Shown: positions 8,277 to 17,585, counted from the first letter of the stretch. The stretch: DNA of 58,101 bases from Gammaproteobacteria bacterium (GCA_028817225.1 JAPPQC010000058.1:1-58101); one strand, 5' to 3'. The notes: a model not told the origin generated them from the letters alone. Program-made: numbers and translations.

Positions 8277-10199
8277 ATGAAATTGGTTAATGTCCAAGTT
8301 GAGCACTTCCGGAACATTCTGGACTCAACCGAGGTTAAAATCCAGGATGATGTCACATGCTTAGTTGGCAAAAACGAGTCTGGCAAAACTGCGTTTTTAG
8401 AGGCGCTTCGACGCCTAAATGCTGGCCAACACACTTTGGGCTTCAACGCAAGCCAGCACTACCCCGCTTGGCTTGAAAAGAGGCACCGGAAGGAAGGGCG
8501 GAATATAGAGAATGCCAAGGCTGTCACAGCATCGTTTTCTCTCCAAGAAACTGACCAAAAAGCACTTGCTTCGCGGTTAGGTGAGGGCGTTTTCAAGTCA
8601 GCCGAAGTTCAAGTTAGCCGCACCTACGCGGGAACGTGGCTTTATGCGTATAAGGCAGATGAAAATCTGGCAGTTTCAAATCTGATTAGAGAAGTTGATT
8701 TGCCACAGGGCATTGCAGACAACATGAACAACTGTGAATCATTTGATCTGTTGAAAGAAGAAATTGAGAAACTAAAGGGTAACGGCGATGAACAGACGAA
8801 TGTCGCTTGCGAAAAACTCAATCAAGAAATTGGCAATTATTTTGGGAGCGTTGACAACTTTGGGAAATTAGTTAGAGGAGAGATATACAAACTCCTCCCA
8901 AAATTCTTTTACTTCGCTGAGTACAGTAAGTTACCGGGTATTGTGAAAATCCGAGAGCTGCTTGAAACCGATGACTCAGAAATTAATGACGGTCAACGGA
9001 CAGCAAAAGCACTGCTAATGCAGGCTGGTGCCGAAGATGATTACCTCTTGGCCTCTGACTATGAAACGCGTAAGCGAGAACTGGAGAATGTGGCTAACGC
9101 CATTACCCATGAGGTTATGGAATACTGGACCACGAACTCAAATCTTCAGGTTGAAATCGACATTTCAGCAACCACTGTGGATAGCGGGGAAGGCCGGAAG
9201 GCCGTATTAGACAAGTTGCATATTCGGATGCGAGACAACCAGCACATGCTGTCTCTCCCCTTTCAAGAACGTTCATCGGGCTTCCAATGGTTCTTTTCCT
9301 TTTTGGCGGCATTCTCGGAATACGAATATAGCAAAAAACCAGTCATCATTTTGCTGGATGAACCAGGTGTCGGGTTACATGCTCGCGCACAAGCTGATTT
9401 TCTGCGATTTATTGATGAACGTTTGGCTAAAAATTGTCAAGTCATCTATACGACACACTCTCCATTTATGATTCAACCAGGCAAGTTAGAGCGAGCGCGT
9501 GTAGTCGAAGACCGGGGGCCTGACACAGGCTCCGTAATTTCTGATAACGTTTTCACCACCGATTCAGACTCACTTTTCCCTCTGCAAGGTGCATTGGGCT
9601 ACGATTTGGCTCAGCACCTGTTTATTGGGCCTGACAATCTTGTGGTTGAAGGCCCATCGGACTACATCTATTTGTCAGTGCTGTCAGCACATCTCATAGA
9701 AAATGGCAAAGAGGGCTTGGATGAGCGATGGACTATTACTCCTGTCGGTGGTGCTGACCTCGTCCCTACCTTTGTGGCGCTGCTCGGACGGAAAAATCTG
9801 AATTTCTCGGTTTTCGTTGATTCGCGCAAAGAGGGTCATCAAAAACTTCAGTCACTTGCCGACCAAAAATTTCTGGCAGAAACACGTATCATCACTGTAG
9901 GACAAATCCTCGAGCGCCAGTCGGGTGACATTGAGGATTTGTTCTCGCCAGAAGATTATCTGAAAATGTATAACGCAGCGTTTAACAAGTCATATCAAGC
10001 TTCAGACCTTACCGGCAATGATCCTTTTGTAAAACGGATTGCCCGCAAGGAAAACATAGGGCGATTTGACCATGGAAGACCAGCCGAGATACTGATGCGA
10101 AAACGTGATGAAATACTGCCATCTCTTTCAGAAGAGACCCTCCAGAACTTTGAAAAGTTGTTCTCATGCATCAATTCAACACTCCCAAATAGAGGATGA
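8277..10199 (+). CDS. OLD-family ATP-dependent endonuclease (AAA/ABC ATPase plus TOPRIM)
   Basis: The 640-residue protein has an ABC/SMC-type ATPase half and a C-terminal TOPRIM nuclease half, the architecture of OLD proteins and Gabija GajA. Walker A GKNESGKT is at 31-38. The signature region is ERSSGFQWFF (about 331), and Walker B VIILLDEPGVGLH is at about 353-365. The TOPRIM motif VVEGPSDYIYL is at about 454. I start at ATG 8277 because GGAGG lies 5 bases upstream and the strand that opens ATPases of this type begins there. An in-frame ATG at 8211 overlaps the res stop and would add 22 residues. It lies as the third gene of the type III locus, implying an accessory anti-phage nuclease. No Gabija-like helicase follows. 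Confidence 0.88.
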   Translation: MKLVNVQVEHFRNILDSTEVKIQDDVTCLVGKNESGKTAFLEALRRLNAGQHTLGFNASQHYPAWLEKRHRKEGRNIENAKAVTASFSLQETDQKALASRLGEGVFKSAEVQVSRTYAGTWLYAYKADENLAVSNLIREVDLPQGIADNMNNCESFDLLKEEIEKLKGNGDEQTNVACEKLNQEIGNYFGSVDNFGKLVRGEIYKLLPKFFYFAEYSKLPGIVKIRELLETDDSEINDGQRTAKALLMQAGAEDDYLLASDYETRKRELENVANAITHEVMEYWTTNSNLQVEIDISATTVDSGEGRKAVLDKLHIRMRDNQHMLSLPFQERSSGFQWFFSFLAAFSEYEYSKKPVIILLDEPGVGLHARAQADFLRFIDERLAKNCQVIYTTHSPFMIQPGKLERARVVEDRGPDTGSVISDNVFTTDSDSLFPLQGALGYDLAQHLFIGPDNLVVEGPSDYIYLSVLSAHLIENGKEGLDERWTITPVGGADLVPTFVALLGRKNLNFSVFVDSRKEGHQKLQSLADQKFLAETRIITVGQILERQSGDIEDLFSPEDYLKMYNAAFNKSYQASDLTGNDPFVKRIARKENIGRFDHGRPAEILMRKRDEILPSLSEETLQNFEKLFSCINSTLPNRG

Positions 10200-10338
10200 A
10201 ATCTATAGTGATTCTGACATTCCAGTTACTCTGAAAATCAGTGTGCCGCCGGTAGAAACTGAAATAGATTGCCTTGTCTATGCACTGTATGGCCTGACTT
10301 CCGAAGAAATTCCGGCAGCAGAGGGGTTGCAATCGTAG
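10186..10338 (+). pseudogene. C-terminal remnant of an N6-adenine DNA methyltransferase/type II RM enzyme
   Basis: This short frame overlaps the end of the OLD-type gene and then reads IDCLVYALYGLTSEEIPAAEG before its stop. That string closely follows the conserved C-terminal tail of large adenine methyltransferases and type IIG enzymes (IDxLVYxLYGLTxEEIxxVEG). No start codon with a ribosome-binding site and no catalytic domain are present. I read it as a leftover 3' end of a lost methyltransferase gene, which suggests the island has swapped restriction systems. The alternative is a coincidentally conserved small peptide gene. Confidence 0.55.
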
Positions 10339-10399
10339 ATAATTTTGACAATATACCCCTGAGTACCCCCACCCACCACCTCACATGGAGCATGAGGCC

Positions 10400-11212
10400 A
10401 TGAACAATCTGAGACTCAGAGTTGAGTTAAATAAAGGAGGCGTCGGCATTCCTTTGGATCAGCTTGGGAACATCGTCAAGAAGACTCAGCAATTCTTGAC
10501 CGCAGCCGGTGAAGACATCGGATTCGAGGGCGACCCCGGCGACTGGGTTGCACACAACTTCGAGGACGGTTCTGTCGTGTTTGACTGCTCCCGATTAGAT
10601 GAACAGACTCAAGATATTATGGATTACGGCTACCAGGTTCTCAGAAACGTTATGGAGAATGACCTTTCTGACCCAGAGCTGAATTTGCGGATTAGTGACG
10701 CCACCCGTATTCGTTACGCAAGAATCTCGGAAGCGATTGCCCCGAATGAAACTGTCTCGCTTGGTCTTTATCGAGGCGAAAAAGATGTGCCCTCCAAGCA
10801 GTTTGAGTTAACCAAAGAGTCGGCCACCAAAATAATGGAAATGGTGCCGCAAATTGCCAATTACTATGGAGAGATTCAAGGAATTGTTCATGCTTTCTAC
10901 AAAGAAAGCAAACGCCCCAAGCTGGCTGTCCGGGAGAAATCCACCAATGTCTTAGTCGATTGCTTCTTTAAGCCAGACCTGTATCAGGACGTGATTAAAA
11001 TGTTGCGCGAACCAAGCGCAGTAATCTTTGTTGAAGGCGAGGTCGCTGAGGATAGAGAAAGTGGCCTGATTAAATCCATTGAAGTTTCTAAATTTCACAT
11101 TGCGCCGGATTTCGATGAAGCGCTGTTTGAACAATTCATTGGTAGCCAACCAGATTACACCGGCAAGTTGACGACAGAGGAGTTTATAGAAATGGTGCGC
11201 AGCGATGACTGA
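10400..11212 (+). CDS. Hypothetical protein paired with a PIN-domain protein
   Basis: The 270-residue soluble protein belongs to no family I can name. It opens with MNNLRLRVELNKGGVGIPLD and contains GDWVAHNFEDGSVVFDCS, which looks like a compact alpha/beta domain. No membrane segment or catalytic signature is obvious. Start chosen at 10400 (GGAG 9 bases upstream) rather than 10385, which has none. Its last 8 bases overlap the start of the PIN gene, indicating translational coupling. It is larger than a usual VapB antitoxin but could play the regulator or immunity role for the PIN partner; that is inference from gene arrangement only. Confidence 0.7.
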   Translation: MNNLRLRVELNKGGVGIPLDQLGNIVKKTQQFLTAAGEDIGFEGDPGDWVAHNFEDGSVVFDCSRLDEQTQDIMDYGYQVLRNVMENDLSDPELNLRISDATRIRYARISEAIAPNETVSLGLYRGEKDVPSKQFELTKESATKIMEMVPQIANYYGEIQGIVHAFYKESKRPKLAVREKSTNVLVDCFFKPDLYQDVIKMLREPSAVIFVEGEVAEDRESGLIKSIEVSKFHIAPDFDEALFEQFIGSQPDYTGKLTTEEFIEMVRSDD

Positions 11213-11729
11213 CTTGAATAAAGTCTATATAGACGCCTGCCTGTTTATCAACCTGGCTAAACACGAATTAGTGATGGCATCTAAAGATGTAAATGAACGC
11301 AACGCCTGGCTCACAAAACGGTTCATCAAAGCAGCCAAAGACAAAAATATTCAAGTTCTCACATCGTCGCTCTCAATCGCCGAATGCACCCACATCAAAG
11401 GCAAAGGTAGTCCATCAGATGACGCCAGGCAATTTTTTGATGGTTTGCTCGCTTCCGGCAGAAGTGGGGTTGACCTGGTACAACCGACACTTACCATCAT
11501 AAGGAAAGCCCGTGATCTTCGCTGGATTCACGGCATCCCCCTGAAAGGCGCCCTTGATGCAATTCATGTTGCATCAGCATTAGACAGGGAATGTGGTGAG
11601 CTTCTTACCACAGACAAGAAAATTCTCAACAAGAACAGCAAGCTTCATAAGTTGGGGCTTAAAATATGCGAACCAGAAGAAACAACCCTGTTGCCGGACA
11701 AGTACCGGCAAGAGGATTTAGATTTTTGA
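11205..11729 (+). CDS. PIN-domain protein (VapC-like RNase fold)
   Basis: The 174-residue protein carries the acidic quartet of PIN-domain nucleases: Asp10 in YIDACLFINLAK, Glu60 in SIAECTHI, Asp118 in LDAIHVASAL and Asp137 in LLTTDKKIL. PIN enzymes are Mg-dependent single-strand RNases and include VapC toxins. The ATG lies inside the end of the upstream gene (8-bp overlap), so the two are co-translated. It ends 2 bp from the convergent TPR gene. The length is above that of a minimal VapC (about 130 residues), so it may be a specialised effector rather than a classical toxin. Confidence 0.8.
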   Translation: MTDLNKVYIDACLFINLAKHELVMASKDVNERNAWLTKRFIKAAKDKNIQVLTSSLSIAECTHIKGKGSPSDDARQFFDGLLASGRSGVDLVQPTLTIIRKARDLRWIHGIPLKGALDAIHVASALDRECGELLTTDKKILNKNSKLHKLGLKICEPEETTLLPDKYRQEDLDF

Positions 11730-11731
11730 TG

Positions 11732-13429
11732 CTAAACGCACCCGGCTTCTTTCATTATTCGTTCTACCTTTTCCACTTCGCGGGCCATGCCAATCTTTGC
11801 AAAGAGATTGCACGACTTCCTCCACAACTCACAAGCTTCCGCTGTATTACCTTCGGCTAGAGATACATCCCCGAGATTTTTGTAACACGTTGCCACACCT
11901 CTCTTAAGGCCCAACTCTCTGTCAATCTCCAACGATTTATGAAACATCTCCCTTGCCTTAGTCAGATTGCCCTGAACGCGGAACATAACGCCCAAGTTGC
12001 CGTAAACGTTGGCCATAATCTGCTTGTCCTCTAATTCTTTACTAATCTTCAGTGCCTCGCGATACATTTCTTCTGCTTGTACAAAGTTATACTGCTGCAA
12101 AAATATATTTCCAAGGCTACCGTAGTTGGCCGATATACCCTCCTTGTTTCCCAGCTCTTCATGAAGTAACAAGGATTTATGATACATCTCTTCTGCCCGG
12201 TCTAAATTGTCCCACTCTTGGAACAAATTTCCAAGACTGCTGTAGCAATTTGCCACACCTCTCTTGTGACCCAACTTTGTATAAGTCTTCAACGATTTAC
12301 TATGCATTTTCTTCGCCTGTTTCAAATCACCCCGGATTTTAAACACAGTCCCGAGATTGCCGTAGTCATTTGCCATACCCTCCTCGCGGCCCAACTTTTT
12401 GTTAAACGCCAATGATTTGCGATGCATTTTCTTCGCCTCACCCAAATCACCCCGGATTTGGAACACAATCCCGAGATTGCCGTAACTATTTGCCATGCCC
12501 CCCTTGTGCCCCAGCTCTTCATTAAGTGCCAATGATTTACGATACATTTTCTCTGCCCCACTCAAATCGCCCCGAATTTGCAACACACTCGCGAGATTTC
12601 CGTAGTTATCTGCCATGCCCTTCTTGTTCCCCAATTTCCTGTGGATTACCAACGCTTCTTGGAGCATCTCCTCTGCCTGATTTAAACCACCATAAGCAAG
12701 AAACACAGTCCCGAGATTACCCAAAGCAATAGATTGAAGTTCACTATCATTATTGTTAATGCCCAATTGAAGCAATTTCTGGTAAGCAGATTCAGATTGT
12801 TTCATCTCACCAACGCGATACAGCAAATGGCCCAAGCGGTTCCAGGCTTCCGCGTTATCAGGATCAAGGCTGATAGCATCCTTATAAGCACCTATTGCCT
12901 TTTGTGTGTCATGATAGAAAGCGATGGCGCCTATGTGACAGGCAGCGCGGGCAGCTTCGCGCAAGGCTGCCTCCCCTTGCGCCCGACACTCATCAAGAAT
13001 GTCCTGGAATAATGCTTCAGCGGCTTCGGCACGGCCTTCTGCCAATTCCGCCAGCGCTTTGTCAAAAAGCGCAGGATTGTCAGCCGTGCGAGAGCGTTGA
13101 TGCAAATCGGTAATGGCTTCAGCAAGTGCCTTCTGCCGCTCAGCGTTTTCAACCTCGACTCCAGCGATTTTCTTTCGCAGCTCAGCAATTTCAGACTCTG
13201 CCCTACCAAGCTGGGCCTCTGTCCTGCCAAGCTGACGCGATGCTTGGACATATTTTTCAACGAGCTCATTTACATCAAGGGAAATATTTTGTTTGCGATG
13301 AAATGCTTGGTCCAAAAACGAAAGTACTGGACTCAAACGCGGAAATTTTTGGTGCAAAAACGGGGATACTCGGTCCCATAACGCACCAAGCACTTTGCCT
13401 AATAAAGTTTTAGCTATCCATTCATGCAT
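11732..13429 (-). CDS. Tetratricopeptide-repeat protein
   Basis: About 565 residues. The N-terminal 60 residues are helical, followed by a coiled coil (roughly 65-115) built from near-repeats of LGRTEAQLGRAE. After single TPRs around residues 130-210 comes a tandem array of eight or so 40-residue kinesin-light-chain-type TPR units, each of the form NYGNLGxVFxIRGDLxxAxxM, ending in a degenerate last unit. The repeats are 120 bp at DNA level and very similar, implying recent expansion. Start taken at ATG 13429; a GTG at 13450 abutting the argB stop would add 7 residues. It is a protein-interaction scaffold; partners are unknown. It lies downstream of argB on the same strand and is probably read from that operon. 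Confidence 0.85.
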   Translation of the reverse strand: MHEWIAKTLLGKVLGALWDRVSPFLHQKFPRLSPVLSFLDQAFHRKQNISLDVNELVEKYVQASRQLGRTEAQLGRAESEIAELRKKIAGVEVENAERQKALAEAITDLHQRSRTADNPALFDKALAELAEGRAEAAEALFQDILDECRAQGEAALREAARAACHIGAIAFYHDTQKAIGAYKDAISLDPDNAEAWNRLGHLLYRVGEMKQSESAYQKLLQLGINNNDSELQSIALGNLGTVFLAYGGLNQAEEMLQEALVIHRKLGNKKGMADNYGNLASVLQIRGDLSGAEKMYRKSLALNEELGHKGGMANSYGNLGIVFQIRGDLGEAKKMHRKSLAFNKKLGREEGMANDYGNLGTVFKIRGDLKQAKKMHSKSLKTYTKLGHKRGVANCYSSLGNLFQEWDNLDRAEEMYHKSLLLHEELGNKEGISANYGSLGNIFLQQYNFVQAEEMYREALKISKELEDKQIMANVYGNLGVMFRVQGNLTKAREMFHKSLEIDRELGLKRGVATCYKNLGDVSLAEGNTAEACELWRKSCNLFAKIGMAREVEKVERIMKEAGCV

Positions 13430-13450
13430 ATCACAAACCCCAACGGCCAC

Positions 13451-14302
13451 CTACCGTATCATAGTCCCCACCCCCTCATCCGTAAGCAACTCCAGCAGCA
13501 ACGCATGTTCCACCCTCCCATCAATAATATGCGCCGAACGCACCCCGTTCTTCACACTGTCAAAAGCACAAGTCACCTTCGGCAGCATGCCCCCATGTAT
13601 CACGCCCTGCTTCACCAGTTTGGCGACTTGGCTCCAGGTGGTTTCTGAAACCAGCGTGCCGTCGGTGTCCAGCAGGCCGACGGTGTTTGTCAGCAGGATA
13701 AACTTCTCCGCCTTCAGGTAGGTGGCGATGCCGGTCGCGGCCAGGTCGGCGTTGATGTTGTAGGCCAGCCCGTCCTTGCCGGCGCCGACGGGCGCCACCA
13801 CCGGCACGGCGGACTGGCGGTGCGCGAAGTTCGCCAGGCGGTAACTCACCGCCGCCACCTCGCCCACCTGGCCCAGGTCTTCGCCGCCGGCGTGCGCCAG
13901 TTTGCGCGCCACAATCACATCGTCGCCGTCGCTGCCGCTGAAGCCCTTGGCGTCGCCGCCGTGCGAGACGATGGATTCCACAATGCCGCGGTTCACCTCG
14001 GCCAGCGTCTCGGCCACCACGCGCATCGCCGCGGCGTCGGTCACGCGCATGCCGTCCACAAAGCGCGTCTCAACGCCGGCGCGCTCCAGGTTTTGCGAGA
14101 TGCGCGGGCCGCCGCCGTGCACAATCACCGGGTTCATGCCCACCGCTTTCAGCAGCGTCACATCGCGCGCAAAGCCGTGGCGCAGTTTGTCGTCGGTCAT
14201 CGCGCTGCCGCCGTATTTGATAACGATGATGCTGTCGCGAAAGCGCTGAATGTAGGGCAGCGCCTCGCTCAGTATCCGCACCCTTTGTCCCGGTTGCTTC
14301 AT
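13451..14302 (-). CDS. argB: Acetylglutamate kinase
   Basis: It phosphorylates N-acetylglutamate in the second step of arginine synthesis. The 283-residue product shows VIKYGGSAMTDD near the N-terminus (phosphate loop), VIVHGGGPRISQNLERAG (substrate site) and NINADLAATGIATYLKAEKFILLTN, typical of the amino acid kinase fold. The start at 14302 gives the family N-terminus MKQPGQRV. It lies 13 bp after algC and is followed at once by the TPR gene. Together with algC, dut and coaBC it forms a conserved gammaproteobacterial cluster, all on this strand. Confidence 0.96.
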   Translation of the reverse strand: MKQPGQRVRILSEALPYIQRFRDSIIVIKYGGSAMTDDKLRHGFARDVTLLKAVGMNPVIVHGGGPRISQNLERAGVETRFVDGMRVTDAAAMRVVAETLAEVNRGIVESIVSHGGDAKGFSGSDGDDVIVARKLAHAGGEDLGQVGEVAAVSYRLANFAHRQSAVPVVAPVGAGKDGLAYNINADLAATGIATYLKAEKFILLTNTVGLLDTDGTLVSETTWSQVAKLVKQGVIHGGMLPKVTCAFDSVKNGVRSAHIIDGRVEHALLLELLTDEGVGTMIR

Positions 14303-14315
14303 CCGCCCGCGCCCG

Positions 14316-15707
14316 CTAAAACGGAATGTCCAGCGCCGGTTCCACCCGCAGCAACTCGGCGCGAAACAGTTGCTGCAATTCGTGCAGCCGCTGTTCGCTC
14401 TCGGCCTCAAAGCGCGCCACCAGGCACGGCGTTGTGTTGGAAGCCCGCACCAGCCCCCAGCCGTCGTCAAACTCCACGCGCACGCCGTCGGTCAGGTCCA
14501 CGCGCCCGCCGGCGCCGGCGCCGGCAAGGCGCGGCGTGCTGCGCGCAAAACGCCGCATGAAGTCGTGCTGGCGCCCCTCGCGCTCAAAATGAATGTTGAT
14601 CTCCGGCGTGCCGAACGCCTGCGGCAGGTCGCCGAATATCTCGCTGCACCGGCGCCCGTCGGCGGCGACAATCTCCATCATGCGCGCGGCGGCGTAGAGG
14701 CCGTCGTCAAAGCCGTACCAGCGGTCGCGGAAGAAGATGTGGCCGCTCATCTCGCCGGCCAGCAGCGCGTTTTTCTCCCGCAGCATGGACTTGATGAACG
14801 AATGCCCGGTGCGGCTCATATACGCCCTGCCGCCGCACTGCTCCACAATCTGCGGCAGGTGGCGCGACGACTTCACATCGTAAATCACCGCGGCGCCGGG
14901 GTTGCGGCGCAGCAGGTCGCGCGCATACACCATCATCTGCCGGTCGGGCCAGATAATCTCGCCGCGCTCGTCCACCACGCCCAGGCGGTCGCCGTCGCCG
15001 TCAAAGGCAAAGCCGATGTCCAGCCCGTCGTCGCGCACCCGGCGCTGCAACGCGGCCAGGTTGGCGGCCACGCTGGGGTTCGGGTGGTGGTTCGGAAAGC
15101 GCCCGTCCACATCGCAATACAAACAGGTGAGTTCGCAGTCCATGCGTGAAAACAGCGCCTTTGCCGCAGGCCCGGCGGCGCCGTTGCCGCTGTCCACCGC
15201 AATGCGAAGGCGCCGCGCCGGGCGCACATCGTCGGCCATGCGCGCGACATAATGTGAAAGCACTTCGCAGCGCTGCGCGCCGCCTTCGCCGCCTTCAAAG
15301 CGCCCGCCCTCAATGGCGGCGCGGACTTGCTGAATGTCGTCGCCCGCCAGCGTGTGGCCGCCGATCATCATCTTTACGCCGTTGTATTCGGGCGGGTTGT
15401 GGCTGCCGGTAACCATCAGGCCGGAGCCTTCGCACAGTTCGTGCGCGGCGAAATACAGCAGCGGCGTCGGCGCCTGGCCAATCTCGACCACATCGGCGCC
15501 CGACGCGCGCAGGCCGGTGCACAGCGCGGCGGCCAGGTGTTCGCTCGACAGCCGCCCGTCATAGCCGACGGCGACGGCGGGCAGGCCGGGGTAGAGCGTC
15601 GCCACGGCGCGGCCAATGGCGCGCATCGTGCTGTCGCCCAGTTGCTTGCCGACAATGCCGCGCACATCGTAGGCGCGGAAGATGTCGCCGCTGCAATGCA
15701 TGTTCAT
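14316..15707 (-). CDS. algC: Phosphomannomutase/phosphoglucomutase
   Basis: It interconverts hexose 1- and 6-phosphates for exopolysaccharide and LPS precursors. The 463-residue length matches AlgC/ManB. The catalytic phosphoserine loop VTGSHNPPEYNGVKMMI is at about 98-114. The Mg-binding loop FDGDGDRLGV is at about 234-243. The sugar-binding loop is GEMSGHIFFRD, and the C-terminal phosphate-binding segment is VRASNTTPCLVARFEAE. The N-terminus shows FRAYDVRGIVG. It sits between dut (11-bp gap) and argB (13-bp gap) in one operon. The symbol algC rests on synteny; manB would be an equally valid label. Confidence 0.93.
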   Translation of the reverse strand: MNMHCSGDIFRAYDVRGIVGKQLGDSTMRAIGRAVATLYPGLPAVAVGYDGRLSSEHLAAALCTGLRASGADVVEIGQAPTPLLYFAAHELCEGSGLMVTGSHNPPEYNGVKMMIGGHTLAGDDIQQVRAAIEGGRFEGGEGGAQRCEVLSHYVARMADDVRPARRLRIAVDSGNGAAGPAAKALFSRMDCELTCLYCDVDGRFPNHHPNPSVAANLAALQRRVRDDGLDIGFAFDGDGDRLGVVDERGEIIWPDRQMMVYARDLLRRNPGAAVIYDVKSSRHLPQIVEQCGGRAYMSRTGHSFIKSMLREKNALLAGEMSGHIFFRDRWYGFDDGLYAAARMMEIVAADGRRCSEIFGDLPQAFGTPEINIHFEREGRQHDFMRRFARSTPRLAGAGAGGRVDLTDGVRVEFDDGWGLVRASNTTPCLVARFEAESEQRLHELQQLFRAELLRVEPALDIPF

Positions 15708-15718
15708 GGCGGCGCGCG

Positions 15719-16177
15719 TCAGCGCCTGCCCGAATGCCCGAAGCCGCCGTTGCCGCGCGCGCTTTGTTCAAAGTCGCCCACCACCTCAAAGGCGATGCGC
15801 GCCGTCGGCACAAACACCATCTGCGCGATGCGCTCGCCCGGCTCGATGCGGTAGGTGCGCGCGCCGCGGTTCCAGCACGACACCATCAACTGCCCCTGGT
15901 AGTCGGAATCAATCAGGCCGACGAGGTTGCCGAGCACCACGCCGTGCTTGTGCCCCAGCCCCGAACGCGGCAGGATAACGGCGGCGTATTGCGGGTCGGC
16001 GATGTGGATGGCGATGCCGGTGGGAATCAATTCCACGGCGCCGGCGGCGAGCGTCATCTGCGCGTCTATGCAGGCGCGAAGGTCCACGCCGGCGGCGCCT
16101 TCCGTCGCGTATTCCGGCAGCGGAAAGTCGCGCCCGACACGCGGGTCCAGAATCTTAACCTGTACGGCCTTGTTCAC
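15719..16177 (-). CDS. dut: Deoxyuridine 5'-triphosphate nucleotidohydrolase (dUTPase)
   Basis: It hydrolyses dUTP to dUMP and pyrophosphate, keeping uracil out of DNA and feeding thymidylate synthesis. The five motifs of trimeric dUTPases are visible in 152 residues: [49 protein letters not shown] and the C-terminal [11 protein letters not shown] arm that closes over the active site. Its first 23 bases overlap the end of coaBC, a standard arrangement in gammaproteobacteria, indicating translational coupling. Identification is firm. Confidence 0.96.
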   Translation of the reverse strand: MNKAVQVKILDPRVGRDFPLPEYATEGAAGVDLRACIDAQMTLAAGAVELIPTGIAIHIADPQYAAVILPRSGLGHKHGVVLGNLVGLIDSDYQGQLMVSCWNRGARTYRIEPGERIAQMVFVPTARIAFEVVGDFEQSARGNGGFGHSGRR

Positions 16178-17408
16178 GCGCCTGCGCGTTGTGCCGGCGT
16201 TGGCATTGTTCGGCCACGCATTCCATCAGTTGCGCCGCCAGTTCGGTTTTGGAACAGGGGCCGAAATGCCGGGCGCCGCCGCCGCGCCAGTACACATCCA
16301 CTTCGTTTTGGTCGCTGTCAAAGCCGTAGGGCGCGCCGTCGCCGACGCGGTTGGCGACGATGATGTCGAGTTTCTTTTGCAGCAGTTTGGCCTTGGCGTT
16401 GGCCTCAAGCGCGTGGGTCTCGGCGGCAAAACCGACCAGAAACAGCCCCGGATGGCGCCGGCTTGCGGTTTCCAGGATGTCTTCGGTGGCGGCCAGCGCC
16501 AGCGTTTCCGGTGCGGCGGCTTTCTTTATCTTGCGCGGCTGCGTCTGCGCCGGGCGAAAGTCGCTGACGGCGGCGCAGGCGATGAACAGGTCGGCGTCTT
16601 GCAGTTCGCGCCGCACCGCGGCGGCCATGTCATGCGCCGACACCACATCCACGCGCGCCACCGCGGCGGGCGTCGGCAGCGACACCGGGCCGGCGACGAG
16701 CACCACATCGGCGCCCATGTCGCGCGCCGCCTGCGCCATCGCAAAGCCCATGCGCCCGGAACTGTGGTTGGTCAGACAGCGCACCGGGTCAATCGCCTCG
16801 CGCGTCGGCCCGGCGGTGATGACGGCCTTGCGCCCGCGCAGCGCGCGTTCGCCGAGCAGCACCTGCACATGCCGCGTAATCTCGTGCGGCTCGATCATGC
16901 GGCCTTCGCCGAGGTCGCCGCAGGCCTGGTCGCCGCTGGCAGGCCCCCACACCAGCACGCCGCGTTCGCGCAGCGCGGCGGTGTTGGCGCGGGTGGCGGC
17001 GTGTTCCCACATCTGCCGGTTCATCGCCGGCGCAACCGCCACCGGCCCGCGTGCCGCCAGGCAGACCATGGACAGCAAATCGTCGGCAATGCCGTGCGCG
17101 AGTTTCGCCAGCGCGTTGGCGCTGGCCGGCGCAATCAACACCAGGTCGGCCCATTGCGCGAGGTCAATGTGCTTCATGCCGCCGCCGTCGGCGTCGCTGA
17201 AGGCGTCGCTTTCCACCGGCCTGCCGGCAAGGCTTTGCAGCGTCAGTTCGGTGATGAAGGCGCGCGCGGATGCGGTCATCACAACGCGCACATCGCAGTT
17301 CGCGCGGCGCAATTCGCGTATCAGCGTGGCGCTTTTATAGGCGGCAATGCTGCCGGTAACGCCGAGCAGGATGTTACGGCGTTGCGGGGGTTGTTGGGGG
17401 GTGGTCAT
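16155..17408 (-). CDS. coaBC: Bifunctional phosphopantothenoylcysteine decarboxylase/phosphopantothenate-cysteine ligase
   Basis: It catalyses two consecutive steps of coenzyme A synthesis. The N-terminal flavoprotein half (CoaC) begins [20 protein letters not shown] and includes [11 protein letters not shown], the FMN/substrate clamp. The C-terminal half (CoaB) contains [20 protein letters not shown] and [20 protein letters not shown]. Length is about 417 residues from the ATG at 17408; upstream in-frame codons to 17498 encode low-complexity sequence and are rejected. It overlaps dut by 23 bp. It is first in the coaBC-dut-algC-argB unit, so the operon promoter should lie in 17409-17585. Confidence 0.95.
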   Translation of the reverse strand: MTTPQQPPQRRNILLGVTGSIAAYKSATLIRELRRANCDVRVVMTASARAFITELTLQSLAGRPVESDAFSDADGGGMKHIDLAQWADLVLIAPASANALAKLAHGIADDLLSMVCLAARGPVAVAPAMNRQMWEHAATRANTAALRERGVLVWGPASGDQACGDLGEGRMIEPHEITRHVQVLLGERALRGRKAVITAGPTREAIDPVRCLTNHSSGRMGFAMAQAARDMGADVVLVAGPVSLPTPAAVARVDVVSAHDMAAAVRRELQDADLFIACAAVSDFRPAQTQPRKIKKAAAPETLALAATEDILETASRRHPGLFLVGFAAETHALEANAKAKLLQKKLDIIVANRVGDGAPYGFDSDQNEVDVYWRGGGARHFGPCSKTELAAQLMECVAEQCQRRHNAQAREQGRTG

Positions 17409-17439
17409 ACGGGCAGCGACAGTGTTGCAGGCCGGGTTT

Positions 17440-17532
17440 GTTGGCGGCGGTTCGGGCGCGGCGGGGTTTGCCGTGAGGCGGATATGCGGGCGGACCAAGC
17501 CTGCTGGCGGCGGTTCAGGCGCGACGGGTTTT
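17440..17532. repeat. Two imperfect 30-bp direct repeats upstream of coaBC
   Basis: Positions 17440-17469 and 17503-17532 match at about 26 of 30 bases (G-T/C-TGGCGGCGGTTC-G/A-GGCGCG core), 63 bp apart. They lie in the 177-bp gap between asmA and coaBC, where the coaBC promoter should be. Function is unknown. Confidence 0.5.
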
Positions 17533-17585
17533 GTGGCGGGGTAGCCATAGTGAACAGTTTATCCAGTCAGGGGCCTGGTTTCAAA

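Noticed and set aside
12000..12750. 120-bp periodic repeats suggestive of a satellite or CRISPR array
   Set aside because: They are codon-in-frame TPR repeats.
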